Assembly (NCBI GenBank): GCA_934476315.1
Contig: CAKSNQ010000028.1
Span: 1 to 22,734, forward strand
Length of the DNA stretch: 22,734 bases
Source of the DNA: an uncultured Eubacteriales bacterium
Lineage (GTDB): Bacteria > Bacillota > Clostridia > Oscillospirales > CAG-272
Reading direction: 5' to 3'
Positions within the stretch are counted from its first letter, which is position 1. Each line of letters begins with the position of its first letter. Shown here piece by piece: positions 1 to 7,226 of this stretch. The notes under the pieces are model-generated. The model was not told where the DNA came from and ran no database searches. It saw only the letters and a program-made list of their open reading frames with translations. A program made the position numbers and the translations under genes.

Positions 1-1073
1 CACATCTCAACGCCTTCCGGCAGCTCGATGTTACCCGTAACGTCGGTCGTTCTGAAGTAGAACTGCGGACGGTAGCCGGAGAAGAACGGCTTCTTACGAC
101 CACCCTCTTTTTCGGTCAGAACGTAAACCTGGCCAACGAACTTGGTGTGCGGATGGACGGAACCGGGAGCCGCCAGAACCTGACCTCTCTCGATCTCTTC
201 CTTGCCGATACCACGGAGCAGAACACCGATGTTATCACCGGCCTGTGCCTGATCCAGCAGCTTGTGGAACATCTCAACACCGGTAACGGTGGTCGTCTTC
301 TTCTCATCGGACAGACCGACGATCTCGACAACGTCGCCAACCTTAACGGTACCACGCTCAACACGACCGGTAGCAACCGTACCACGGCCGGAGATCGAGA
401 ACACGTCCTCGACGGGCATCAGGAACGGCAGGTCAGCCTGGCGCTCAGGCGTGGGGATATAATCGTCAACAGCGTCCATCAGCTCCTTGATGCAAGCATA
501 CTCGGGAGCGTTCGGATCGGTGCTGGTGGACTCCAGAGCGTTACGGGCAGAGCCACGGATCACGGGGATGTCATCGCCCGGGAAGTCGTAGGAGCTCAGC
601 AGCTCACGGATCTCCATCTCAACCAGGTCAAGCAGCTCGGGGTCGTCAACCAGGTCGGTCTTGTTCATGAAAACAACGATTGCGGGAACGCCAACCTGAC
701 GTGCCAGCAGAACGTGCTCACGGGTCTGCTGCAGAGGGCCATCGGTACCTGCAACAACCAGGATTGCGCCGTCCATCTGGGCAGCACCGGTGATCATGTT
801 CTTAACGTAGTCAGCGTGTCCGGGGCAGTCGACGTGCGCGTAGTGACGCTTGTCGGTCTCGTACTCAACGTGACGGGTGTTGATTGTGATACCTCTTGCT
901 CTCTCCTCGGGAGCGTTGTCGATCTGGTCATATGCCATGAACTCGATCGCACCGTTCTTCAGGGAGAGGTACTTGGTGATTGCCGCAGTCAGCGTGGTTT
1001 TGCCGTGGTCAACGTGACCAATGGTACCAATGTTAACATGGGGCTTTGTACGCTCAAATGTAGCTTTTGCCAT
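1..1073 (-). CDS. tuf: Elongation factor Tu, 3' end beyond the window
   Basis: GTPase that delivers aminoacyl-tRNA to the ribosomal A site. Reading the minus strand from the ATG at 1071-1073 gives MAKATFERTKPHVNIGTIGH, followed by the P-loop GHVDHGKT, the switch-II DCPGH and the NKTD guanine-specificity motif. The frame stays open to base 1, where it reads TDVTGNIELPEGVEM from the C-terminal beta-barrel domain. About 357 of the usual ~400 codons are present, so roughly 40 C-terminal residues lie outside. A GGAGG ribosome binding site sits about 9 bases before the start. It is the last visible gene of the str operon, 96 bases after fusA. One variation is visible: the switch-II-adjacent loop reads GPLQQTREH instead of the more usual GPMPQTREH. 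Identity is certain; whether a second tuf copy exists cannot be seen. Confidence 0.98.
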   Translation of the reverse strand, partial: MAKATFERTKPHVNIGTIGHVDHGKTTLTAAITKYLSLKNGAIEFMAYDQIDNAPEERARGITINTRHVEYETDKRHYAHVDCPGHADYVKNMITGAAQMDGAILVVAGTDGPLQQTREHVLLARQVGVPAIVVFMNKTDLVDDPELLDLVEMEIRELLSSYDFPGDDIPVIRGSARNALESTSTDPNAPEYACIKELMDAVDDYIPTPERQADLPFLMPVEDVFSISGRGTVATGRVERGTVKVGDVVEIVGLSDEKKTTTVTGVEMFHKLLDQAQAGDNIGVLLRGIGKEEIERGQVLAAPGSVHPHTKFVGQVYVLTEKEGGRKKPFFSGYRPQFYFRTTDVTGNIELPEGVEM

Positions 1074-1112
1074 TTTGAATTTCCTCCATATTCGGATTTT
1101 GATTTATTTTTT

Positions 1113-1152
1113 GCGGGGACGCCCCGCAGTCGGCAGAGGAGACCCTGCCGGC
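1113..1152 (-). other. Two hairpins in the fusA-tuf spacer
   Basis: The 96-base spacer holds two inverted repeats: a 6-bp GC-only stem with 3-base loop (1113-1127) and an 8-bp stem with 8-base loop (1129-1152). On the mRNA strand they are followed by an A-rich stretch, not a U-tract, so they do not look like a terminator for the operon. On the plus strand the second stem is followed by TTTTCTT and could stop antisense transcription. A role in mRNA processing or in setting the high tuf/fusA ratio is possible but is inference. Confidence 0.5.
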
Positions 1153-1169
1153 TTTTCTTGGGAACAGAA

Positions 1170-3290
1170 TCAGTTCTTCGCGCGGGAAGCGATGATCTCC
1201 TGCTGGATGGACTTCGGAACCTCAGCGAAGTGGCTCGGCTCCATGGTATACTGCGCACGACCCTGCGTCTTGGAACGCAGGTCGGTTGCGTAACCGAACA
1301 TCTCAGACAGCGGGACGAACGCAACGACATCTGCCGCACCGTTGTTCATCTCCTGCGACTGGATCATACCGCGGCGGGAGTTGAAGTCACCGATGACAGC
1401 GCCCAGGTAATCCTCGGGCGTGATGGTCGTTACCTTCATAATCGGCTCAGTCAAAACGGGGTCAGCCAGCTTCATTGCCTCTTTGAAAGCCATAGAACCG
1501 GCGATCTTGAACGCCATTTCGGAGGAGTCGACCTCGTGGTAAGAACCGTCGTAAAGCGTCACCTTGACGTCCACGACGTTGTAGCCGGCGAGAACGCCGC
1601 TCTGCATCGCGCCCTGAATACCCTGATTGACAGGCTCGATGAATTCCTTCGGGATGGCACCACCGGTCACGGCATTGATGAACTCATAGCCCTTACCCGG
1701 CTCGTTCGGCTCCAGAATGATCTTGACGTGACCGTACTGACCCGAACCACCCGACTGCTTCTTATACTTGCACTCATAATCGACCTTCTTGCGGATGGTC
1801 TCCTTATAAGCGACCTGCGGCTTACCGATATTTGCCTCGACCTTGAACTCGCGCAGAAGTCTGTCGACGATGATCTCCAGGTGAAGCTCACCCATACCGG
1901 CGATGATGGTCTGACCGGTCTCCTCGTCCGTGTAAGTACGGAACGTGGGGTCCTCCTCAGCCAGCTTTGCCAGCGCGATGCCCATCTTCTCCTGACCGGC
2001 GCGCGTCTTGGGCTCTACCGCCTGACGGATAACCGGCTCCGGGAAGTCCATGGACTCCAGGATGATCGGGTGATCCTCGTCGCAGAACGTGTCGCCCGTC
2101 GTGGTGTACTTGGTCGAAACGACTGCCGCGATATCGCCGGCATAGCAGACCTCCAGGTCGGAACGCTCGTTGGCGTGCATCTGCAGGATACGGCCAAAGC
2201 GCTCTTTCTTGTCCTTGCTGGAGTTCCAGACGTTGGTACCGACCGAGACCGAACCGGAATACACGCGGAAGAAGCAGAGCTTTCCGACGTAGGGGTCGGT
2301 CATGATCTTGAACGCCAGAGCGGAGAACGGCTCATCATCGGAAGGATGACGGTCCTCTTCCTCGCCGGTATCGGGGTTGACGCCCTTGATTGCCTCGACA
2401 TCGGTCGGAGCGGGCATGTAATCCACGATGGCGTCCAGCAGCTTCTGCACACCCTTGTTCTTATAGGAAGAACCGCAGGTGACCGGGACGATCTTGTTTT
2501 CGATGCACGCCTTACGAAGCGCCGCCTTGAGCTCGGGGATGCTGATCTCCTCGCCCTCGCAGTACTTCTCGAACAGTGCTTCATCCGTTTCGCAGATGGA
2601 CTCAACCATTGCGTCGTGATATTCTTTTGCCTTATCCAGCATGTCCTCGGGGATCGGCTCCACGCGGACATCCTTACCAAGGTCATCGTAGTAGACGTCA
2701 GCCTCCATGTTCATCAGGTCCACGATGCCCTTGAAGGTTGCCTCGTAGCCGATGGGGAGCTGAATCGGAACAGCATTGGCATGCAGTCTTTCCTTCATCA
2801 TGTCGATGACATGATAGAAGTTTGCGCCCATGATGTCCATCTTATTGACGTATGCCATACGCGGAACCTTGTAGCTATCCGCCTGACGCCAGACGGTTTC
2901 GGACTGCGGTTCCACGCCGCCCTTTGCACACAGAACGGTGACAGCACCGTCCAGCACGCGCAGGGAACGCTGCACCTCGACGGTGAAGTCCACGTGTCCC
3001 GGGGTATCAATGATGTTGATACGGTGGGTATTGGCTTTCACCAGCGCAGGGTCGTTGTGGTAGTCGGAATGTGCCCAATAACAGGTGGTAGCGGCGGAGG
3101 TAATGGTAATCCCTCTCTCCTGCTCCTGTGCCATCCAGTCCATGGTAGCGGCGCCATCGTGCGTTTCGCCGATCTTGTGCGTCTTACCGGTGTAGAACAG
3201 GATACGCTCTGTCGTCGTGGTTTTTCCGGCGTCAATGTGCGCCATGATACCGATATTGCGGGTGTTTTCCAACGAATAAGCTCTTGCCAT
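1170..3290 (-). CDS. fusA: Elongation factor G
   Basis: Ribosomal translocase GTPase, 706 residues, close to the family's normal ~690-700. The N-terminus reads MARAYSLENTRNIGIMAHID with the P-loop AHIDAGKT at residues 17-24. The switch-II DTPGH and the NKMD motif follow, then domains II to V, including the conserved GAVIGDFNSRRG stretch in domain V. The start ATG (3288-3290) has AAGGAGA 7 bases upstream, and the gene begins 18 bases after the rpsG stop, so it is translated from the rpsL-rpsG transcript. There is no sign of the fusA2/tetracycline-protection paralogue. This is an ordinary housekeeping copy. Confidence 0.98.
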   Translation of the reverse strand: MARAYSLENTRNIGIMAHIDAGKTTTTERILFYTGKTHKIGETHDGAATMDWMAQEQERGITITSAATTCYWAHSDYHNDPALVKANTHRINIIDTPGHVDFTVEVQRSLRVLDGAVTVLCAKGGVEPQSETVWRQADSYKVPRMAYVNKMDIMGANFYHVIDMMKERLHANAVPIQLPIGYEATFKGIVDLMNMEADVYYDDLGKDVRVEPIPEDMLDKAKEYHDAMVESICETDEALFEKYCEGEEISIPELKAALRKACIENKIVPVTCGSSYKNKGVQKLLDAIVDYMPAPTDVEAIKGVNPDTGEEEDRHPSDDEPFSALAFKIMTDPYVGKLCFFRVYSGSVSVGTNVWNSSKDKKERFGRILQMHANERSDLEVCYAGDIAAVVSTKYTTTGDTFCDEDHPIILESMDFPEPVIRQAVEPKTRAGQEKMGIALAKLAEEDPTFRTYTDEETGQTIIAGMGELHLEIIVDRLLREFKVEANIGKPQVAYKETIRKKVDYECKYKKQSGGSGQYGHVKIILEPNEPGKGYEFINAVTGGAIPKEFIEPVNQGIQGAMQSGVLAGYNVVDVKVTLYDGSYHEVDSSEMAFKIAGSMAFKEAMKLADPVLTEPIMKVTTITPEDYLGAVIGDFNSRRGMIQSQEMNNGAADVVAFVPLSEMFGYATDLRSKTQGRAQYTMEPSHFAEVPKSIQQEIIASRAKN

Positions 3291-3308
3291 TGGTAATCTC
3301 CTTCAATA

Positions 3309-3779
3309 TCAGTATTTGTAGTGGGAGAACGCCTTGTTGGCTTCTGCCATTCTGTGCGTTTCTTCTTTCTTCTTGAACGCGGATCCGGCGCTGTTTTTCG
3401 CGTCGATGATCTCGCCTGCAAGGCGCTCGGACATGGTCTTTTCTCCGCGCTTTCTGGCTGCGTCGATCAGCCAGCGCAGACCCAGCGTTTGGCGACGCTC
3501 CGGGCGGACTTCCATCGGCACCTGGTAGGTGGAACCACCTACGCGGCGTGCCTTGACCTCCAGAACAGGCATGATGTTTTCAAGCGCTGCCTGGAAAACT
3601 TCCAGCGGGTTCTGACCCAGCTTCTCTTCGATCTGTGTGAACGCGTCGTACACGATCTTCTGGGCGACACCCTTTTTGCCGTCATACATAATGTTGTTGA
3701 CCAGCTTGGTTACCAGCTTGGAGCCATACAACGGATCCGGCAATACGTCTCTTTTGGATATACGACCTCTTCTCGGCAC
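3309..3779 (-). CDS. rpsG: 30S ribosomal protein S7, GTG start
   Basis: Primary 16S rRNA-binding protein that nucleates assembly of the 30S head. The product begins (M)PRRGRISKRDVLPDPLYGSK and has the expected motifs LVNNIMYDGKK, GGSTYQVP and RWLIDAARKR. I chose the GTG at 3777-3779: it gives the canonical 156 residues and lies 7-8 bases after GGAGGG. The upstream in-frame ATG at 3795-3797 would add six residues and would overlap that ribosome binding site. The gene lies between rpsL and fusA as in most bacteria. It may autoregulate through the rpsL-rpsG spacer as in E. coli, which the sequence alone does not show. Confidence 0.97.
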   Translation of the reverse strand: MPRRGRISKRDVLPDPLYGSKLVTKLVNNIMYDGKKGVAQKIVYDAFTQIEEKLGQNPLEVFQAALENIMPVLEVKARRVGGSTYQVPMEVRPERRQTLGLRWLIDAARKRGEKTMSERLAGEIIDAKNSAGSAFKKKEETHRMAEANKAFSHYKY

Positions 3780-3962
3780 TGTACTTCCCTCCTTCATATA
3801 ATTTGAATGAATTCACAGGTACTCAAAAGCATTCTTCTGTCAGCGCGCGTCAGGGGTTAGGTGAAGTAACATAAACATTAAATTTCTATGGAACTCGAAC
3901 TAACACGGGACGGCTCTTTTCGAACGGTTGCCTGATACCTTGACCGTTTGACCGGGCAAAAA
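3780..3962 (-). other. rpsL-rpsG intergenic region, 183 bases
   Basis: This is a long spacer inside an otherwise tightly packed operon, and no ORF of note lies in it. On the transcript strand it contains the partner of a 15-base inverted repeat (3871-3885) whose other half is in the rpsL leader, and it ends with the rpsG ribosome binding site. In E. coli the equivalent spacer binds S7 for feedback control (established knowledge). A similar role here is inference from position and length. Confidence 0.4.
3871..3885. repeat. Inverted repeat, copy downstream of rpsL
   Basis: ataaacattaaattt on the plus strand is the exact reverse complement of 4407-4421. The two 15-base arms bracket rpsL. Both are AT-rich islands in a GC-rich region and could pair in the mRNA. 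Confidence 0.8.
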
Positions 3963-4382
3963 TTACTTCTTCTGCTTCGGTCTCTTTGCGCCGTACTTGG
4001 AACGGCTCTGGTTACGGTTTGCCACGCCCTGAGCGTCAAGCGTACCGCGGATGATGTGGTAACGAACACCGGGGAGGTCACGTACACGGCCGCCTCTGAT
4101 GAGGACGACGGAGTGCTCCTGCAAATTGTGTCCGATGCCGGGGATGTAGGTCGTTGCCTCGATGCCGTTGGTCAGGCGGACTCTCGCGATCTTACGCAGA
4201 GCGGAGTTCGGCTTCTTCGGCGTCGTGGTGGAGACCTTTGTGCAAACGCCTCTCTTCTGAGGGTTGTGCTGGTCTGTCAGAGTGTTCTTCAGCGTGTTGA
4301 CACTGTGCTGGAGAGCCTGGGACTTGGACTTGGACTGCTTGTCCTGTCTGCCCTGTCTGACAAGTTGGTTAAAAGTTGGCAT
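3963..4382 (-). CDS. rpsL: 30S ribosomal protein S12
   Basis: S12 lines the decoding centre and is the classic streptomycin target. The product is 139 residues, longer than the 124 of E. coli because of a 13-16 residue insertion around positions 20-40, usual in Firmicutes. Visible landmarks are MPTFNQLVR, QKRGVC, the decoding loop TTTPKKPNSALRK (Lys56 and Lys57 correspond to E. coli Lys43/44 counting Met) and GHNLQEHSV. The second decoding loop reads GGRVRDLPGVRY, with arginine at residue 101 where E. coli and M. tuberculosis have Lys88. The start ATG (4380-4382) has AAGGAGGA about 12 bases upstream. First gene of the str operon, about 107 bases after the predicted transcription start. Confidence 0.98.
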   Translation of the reverse strand: MPTFNQLVRQGRQDKQSKSKSQALQHSVNTLKNTLTDQHNPQKRGVCTKVSTTTPKKPNSALRKIARVRLTNGIEATTYIPGIGHNLQEHSVVLIRGGRVRDLPGVRYHIIRGTLDAQGVANRNQSRSKYGAKRPKQKK

Positions 4383-4406
4383 GTCCTGCTTCTTCCTCCT
4401 TCTTCA

Positions 4407-4421
4407 AAATTTAATGTTTAT
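4407..4421. repeat. Inverted repeat, copy in the rpsL leader
   Basis: aaatttaatgtttat on the plus strand pairs perfectly with 3871-3885. On the mRNA it lies just 5' of the AAGGAGG of rpsL, so pairing could affect translation of S12 (inference). Confidence 0.8.
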
Positions 4422-4495
4422 ATACAGTCACCCGGAGCCCGGATGGAACTGTCGGATCGGCACACCTATGATTCTACCCATAAACATGCCCTTAT

Positions 4496-4524
4496 ATTAT
4501 AGCATTCAACCTGTTTTTTGTCAA
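4496..4524 (-). promoter_or_regulatory. Consensus sigma-A promoter of the str operon
   Basis: On the minus strand TTGACA (4519-4524) and TATAAT (4496-4501) are separated by exactly 17 bases. Both hexamers are perfect matches. The predicted start is near 4489, giving a leader of about 107 bases before rpsL. Such a strong dedicated promoter fits the operon's separation from rpoBC. Confidence 0.92.
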
Positions 4525-4635
4525 GCACCGCCAAAATTTCTCCCTTTTACACAAAACAGAGCAAAGCAAAGTGCGTCATTTTCGCGGATTTTTCAAAAAA
4601 TACCAATAAAATCGGGGGTCGGCGCGGTTTTTCGG

Positions 4636-6978
4636 TCAGACCCGCACGATCCGATAGGCGCCGCGCGTCAGGCGGACGTGCAGAGCGCGGTCGGAAAAGC
4701 GTCCGAGTGCCCGTCCGTCGGCGTCGGTGAGCACGTACTCCCCGTCGCAGGAGGGACCGAGCCGCAGTGTCACCTCGGTCTCGCGTGACACCTCCAGCGC
4801 AAGCGCGGCGGCGCCCCGGTTCCACTCGCCCGAGACGGTGAAGCCGAACGAGGTCAGCAGGCGGTCGAAGGCGGCAGATTCCTCCGTGAGCACCACGGGG
4901 AACAGGTCGCAGCAGTCGCCGTCGAAGCACTGGACGAACAGCTCCGTCATCGCCGTCACCGCCATGCACATGGAGGTGATGTAGTAGGAATCGCCGAGGT
5001 TACAGCCGCTGGTCTCCAGCATCTGCAAGCCGTGACGGTCAAGCATGGGGCGGGCGGTATCGGCGTTGGTGCGGAGCATGCCGAAGTCGCGGCGGGCGCC
5101 CGCGCGGTCCTTCATGCGGACGGAGGCGATCAGAAACGAGCAGAGCGACCAGCCCAGCCAGAAATTTTCCTTGGCGCCGCGGCAGAATTCATAGCGGCGG
5201 CGGTAGGTTTCGGCGAAGGCGGGCGTGTCGTACACGCGGCGTACGGGGCGCAGGGTGATCGAATTGAGCTGTGCGGGATGCTTTTGCTCCGGGTTGGGGA
5301 CAGTTCCGCCCTCATAGGAAGCGAGAAGCCCGCCGACGACCAGCCGATCAAAGCAATAGCCCCGCCCGAGGATTTCCAACCAGCGGGCGTCCGGGGTCTG
5401 TCCCGCCGCGCGGAACATTTCGGCCGCGCCCTCCATCGTCCATGCCGCGCTGGTCAGGCAGCAGATGTAATTGTCGCGGTTGAACGAGCCCATCTCGTCC
5501 TGTCCCATGCAGGGCTTGAACGTGATGGTATACTCTCCCGACGCCGCGTCGTAGCTGCTGATGTCCGCGAAGAAATCCGCCGCGTCACGCGCCACGGGGA
5601 GCGCACGGAGCAGAAAGTCACGGTCGCCCGTGTACTTCCAGTACAGGTAGCAGATGAACAGCGGATAGGCGCCGTTGTGAAGCTGATTGGCATACGGCGG
5701 GTCGGTCGGGGGCGCGGGCATGCCGGACAGGTCGAACGCCGGGCACATCCACGGGAAGAACGCGCCGCCGACGCTATGTCCGTCGGGCTTTTTGAAGTAT
5801 TTGTGCGTAAATTCCTCCGCCTGCGGCAGAATCGTCCGCCAGTGCTCCGCCACGCCGCGCGCCAGCTCGGGGTGGTTCATTCCGAGGTAGCTCTCGACCA
5901 TCCAAGCCACATCCTGCGGGAACTCAAAGGGCCACAGTCCCGTGCTTCCCAGCCCGCCGGGGGTCAGGGGCACGCCGGGCGTTCCGCCCTCCGAGGCGCG
6001 GATGGCATAGAGGAAATGCAGGCGCATAGCGTTCAGCGTCCGGTCGCCCATGTCCACGAAGGACGTCTCCCAGAAGCATTCCCACGCGGCAACGTGGGCG
6101 GTATGCAGCTTTTCCGGCGACGCCGCGGTCGTTGCGCGCACGACCTCCTCCGGGGAGGTCTCCTCGCGGGAATTGACCAGCGCCAACTGCATCGTGTACG
6201 TCGTGCCGGGGGCGTCCAATGTATCCGGCGTTCCCGGCGTGTTCCGTGTATCCGGTGCCCCCGACGCTCCCGATATTTCCGGCGTTCCCGGCGCGCAGTC
6301 AAAGGTCAGCGAAAGCGTCCGCTCGTCCGCGTACGTCGCCGAGGCTTCGGGCGACAGCACCGTCAGCGTCGTTTTGCCGCGTGTGGTGATCGAACGGAGC
6401 GACGGCGCGCCCCCGACGGTCGTTTTCTCGCAGGGGTAGTCGATCGGAACGCCGTGGTGCGAGACGCAGTGGCGGAGCATTTCCGCCTCCACCATCAGCG
6501 TCAGCCCCGCCACCCCGGATGCCACGTGAAATTCATTCTGCATCAGATTCGGCAGGTCAAGCGAAATGAACTGGCACAGCGACACCCGTGCCACGGGCAT
6601 GTCGCCGTCGGTCAATGTAAACGCCGTGGTGACGGTCGCCCGCTCCACGTCCAGCGTCTGGCTGTAATCCCGCACCGTCGCGTCGCCCAGCGGCAGTTCC
6701 CTGCCCGACAGGCAAAAGCGGTAGCGGAAACGCAAGAGCGGCAGGCGACATTCCAATCGGTCCCTGCCGACCTCCACATGATTTTTGTGCCACAGAAAGC
6801 AGGTCGGCTCCCCGTCGAGCGAATCAAACCTGCCAAATCCGTCCGCACAGCCGCCCCAGACGCCGCCGCCGAGCAGAAAGGGCGGATTCCCGGTCGAGCG
6901 GCGACTGCCCACTTCCCCGCGGTAGCACACCGCGGCATCGGCAAGCATCGCGCTCCGATTTTTCACAAATTCTTTCAT
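4636..6978 (-). CDS. GH65-like (alpha/alpha)6-barrel glycosidase or phosphorylase
   Basis: Cytoplasmic carbohydrate-active enzyme, 780 residues, no signal peptide. The start is taken at 6976-6978 (MKEFVKNRSAML), which has GGAGGTG four bases upstream; the ORF runs to 7050 but has no better site. Residues 1-260 look like the beta-sandwich of clan GH-L proteins. From about residue 310 come helical segments of a six-hairpin barrel, with aromatic-rich stretches such as FPQDVAWM and LHNGAYPLFICYLYWKY. The segment GQDEMGSFNRDNY aligns by eye with GPDEYHxxxxNNxYTN of GH65 phosphorylases, so Glu495 is the candidate catalytic acid; the following Tyr-His is not conserved. A Gly/Thr/Pro/Asp-rich low-complexity insert occupies about 228-262. 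Substrate and exact family are unknown. It is a single-gene unit with its own promoter. Confidence 0.8.
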   Translation of the reverse strand: MKEFVKNRSAMLADAAVCYRGEVGSRRSTGNPPFLLGGGVWGGCADGFGRFDSLDGEPTCFLWHKNHVEVGRDRLECRLPLLRFRYRFCLSGRELPLGDATVRDYSQTLDVERATVTTAFTLTDGDMPVARVSLCQFISLDLPNLMQNEFHVASGVAGLTLMVEAEMLRHCVSHHGVPIDYPCEKTTVGGAPSLRSITTRGKTTLTVLSPEASATYADERTLSLTFDCAPGTPEISGASGAPDTRNTPGTPDTLDAPGTTYTMQLALVNSREETSPEEVVRATTAASPEKLHTAHVAAWECFWETSFVDMGDRTLNAMRLHFLYAIRASEGGTPGVPLTPGGLGSTGLWPFEFPQDVAWMVESYLGMNHPELARGVAEHWRTILPQAEEFTHKYFKKPDGHSVGGAFFPWMCPAFDLSGMPAPPTDPPYANQLHNGAYPLFICYLYWKYTGDRDFLLRALPVARDAADFFADISSYDAASGEYTITFKPCMGQDEMGSFNRDNYICCLTSAAWTMEGAAEMFRAAGQTPDARWLEILGRGYCFDRLVVGGLLASYEGGTVPNPEQKHPAQLNSITLRPVRRVYDTPAFAETYRRRYEFCRGAKENFWLGWSLCSFLIASVRMKDRAGARRDFGMLRTNADTARPMLDRHGLQMLETSGCNLGDSYYITSMCMAVTAMTELFVQCFDGDCCDLFPVVLTEESAAFDRLLTSFGFTVSGEWNRGAAALALEVSRETEVTLRLGPSCDGEYVLTDADGRALGRFSDRALHVRLTRGAYRIVRV
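6206..6298. repeat. Degenerate tandem repeat inside the glycosidase gene
   Basis: Units resembling TCCGGCGTTCCCGGC recur with small changes and encode a Gly-Thr-Pro-Asp-Ala-rich linker (residues about 228-262), interrupting the end of the N-terminal domain. Such repeats often vary in length between strains through slippage. That is inference here. Confidence 0.65.
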
Positions 6979-7057
6979 AATACACCTCCGGACGCAACGG
7001 CTCCGCCGCAAAAACGTCTCCTTGGTTTTTGTGGATTTCCTGCTTCTCAATCTATGA

Positions 7058-7101
7058 TTGCTTCATTATTTAATTTATAGTTGCTTCATTTTAATTTACA
7101 G
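7058..7101. repeat. Tandem direct repeat in the glycosidase 5' leader
   Basis: Two adjacent copies, 7058-7080 (23 bases) and 7081-7101 (21 bases), begin TTGCTTCATT and end TTTA(A)TTTA(T/C)AG. They differ by a 2-base gap and one substitution. They lie between promoter and start codon of the gene ending at 4636, where an operator or RNA-binding site would be expected. No known regulator site is recognised. Confidence 0.65.
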
Positions 7102-7159
7102 GCGCCCGGCGCGATGCCGCGCAGCTGCTCAGGCGGTTGCCTCGCGGTGCTTGGGCAAT

Positions 7160-7189
7160 AGTATAACATTGTTCCCCGGCAAATGTCAA
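7160..7189 (-). promoter_or_regulatory. Promoter of the GH65-like gene
   Basis: On the minus strand TTGACA (7184-7189) is followed after 18 bases by TATACT (7160-7165). The predicted start near 7152 gives a leader of about 170 bases that contains the tandem repeat at 7058-7101. No comparable promoter is visible facing the plus-strand ORF at 7227. Confidence 0.8.
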
Positions 7190-7226
7190 GAAAAAAACAC
7201 ACAAAACGTACAAAAGCTGACACGTT

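Noticed and set aside
1113..1127. Terminator between fusA and tuf
   Set aside because: The GC stem is followed by A residues on the transcript strand, so it lacks the required U-tract.
147..3296. Plus-strand open frame of 1049 codons antisense to tuf and fusA
   Set aside because: It is a mirror of two highly conserved housekeeping genes, spans their spacer by chance, has no ribosome binding site and no protein-like composition. Long antisense frames are expected opposite biased GC-rich codons.
3780..3797. ATG start of rpsG
   Set aside because: It overlaps the ribosome binding site and adds six non-conserved residues; the GTG start gives the canonical 156-residue S7.
7100..7226. Second attachment-site copy of the tRNA-Arg 3' end
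   Set aside because: Searched by eye for the T-loop/acceptor sequence near the left border of the remnant; no match was found.
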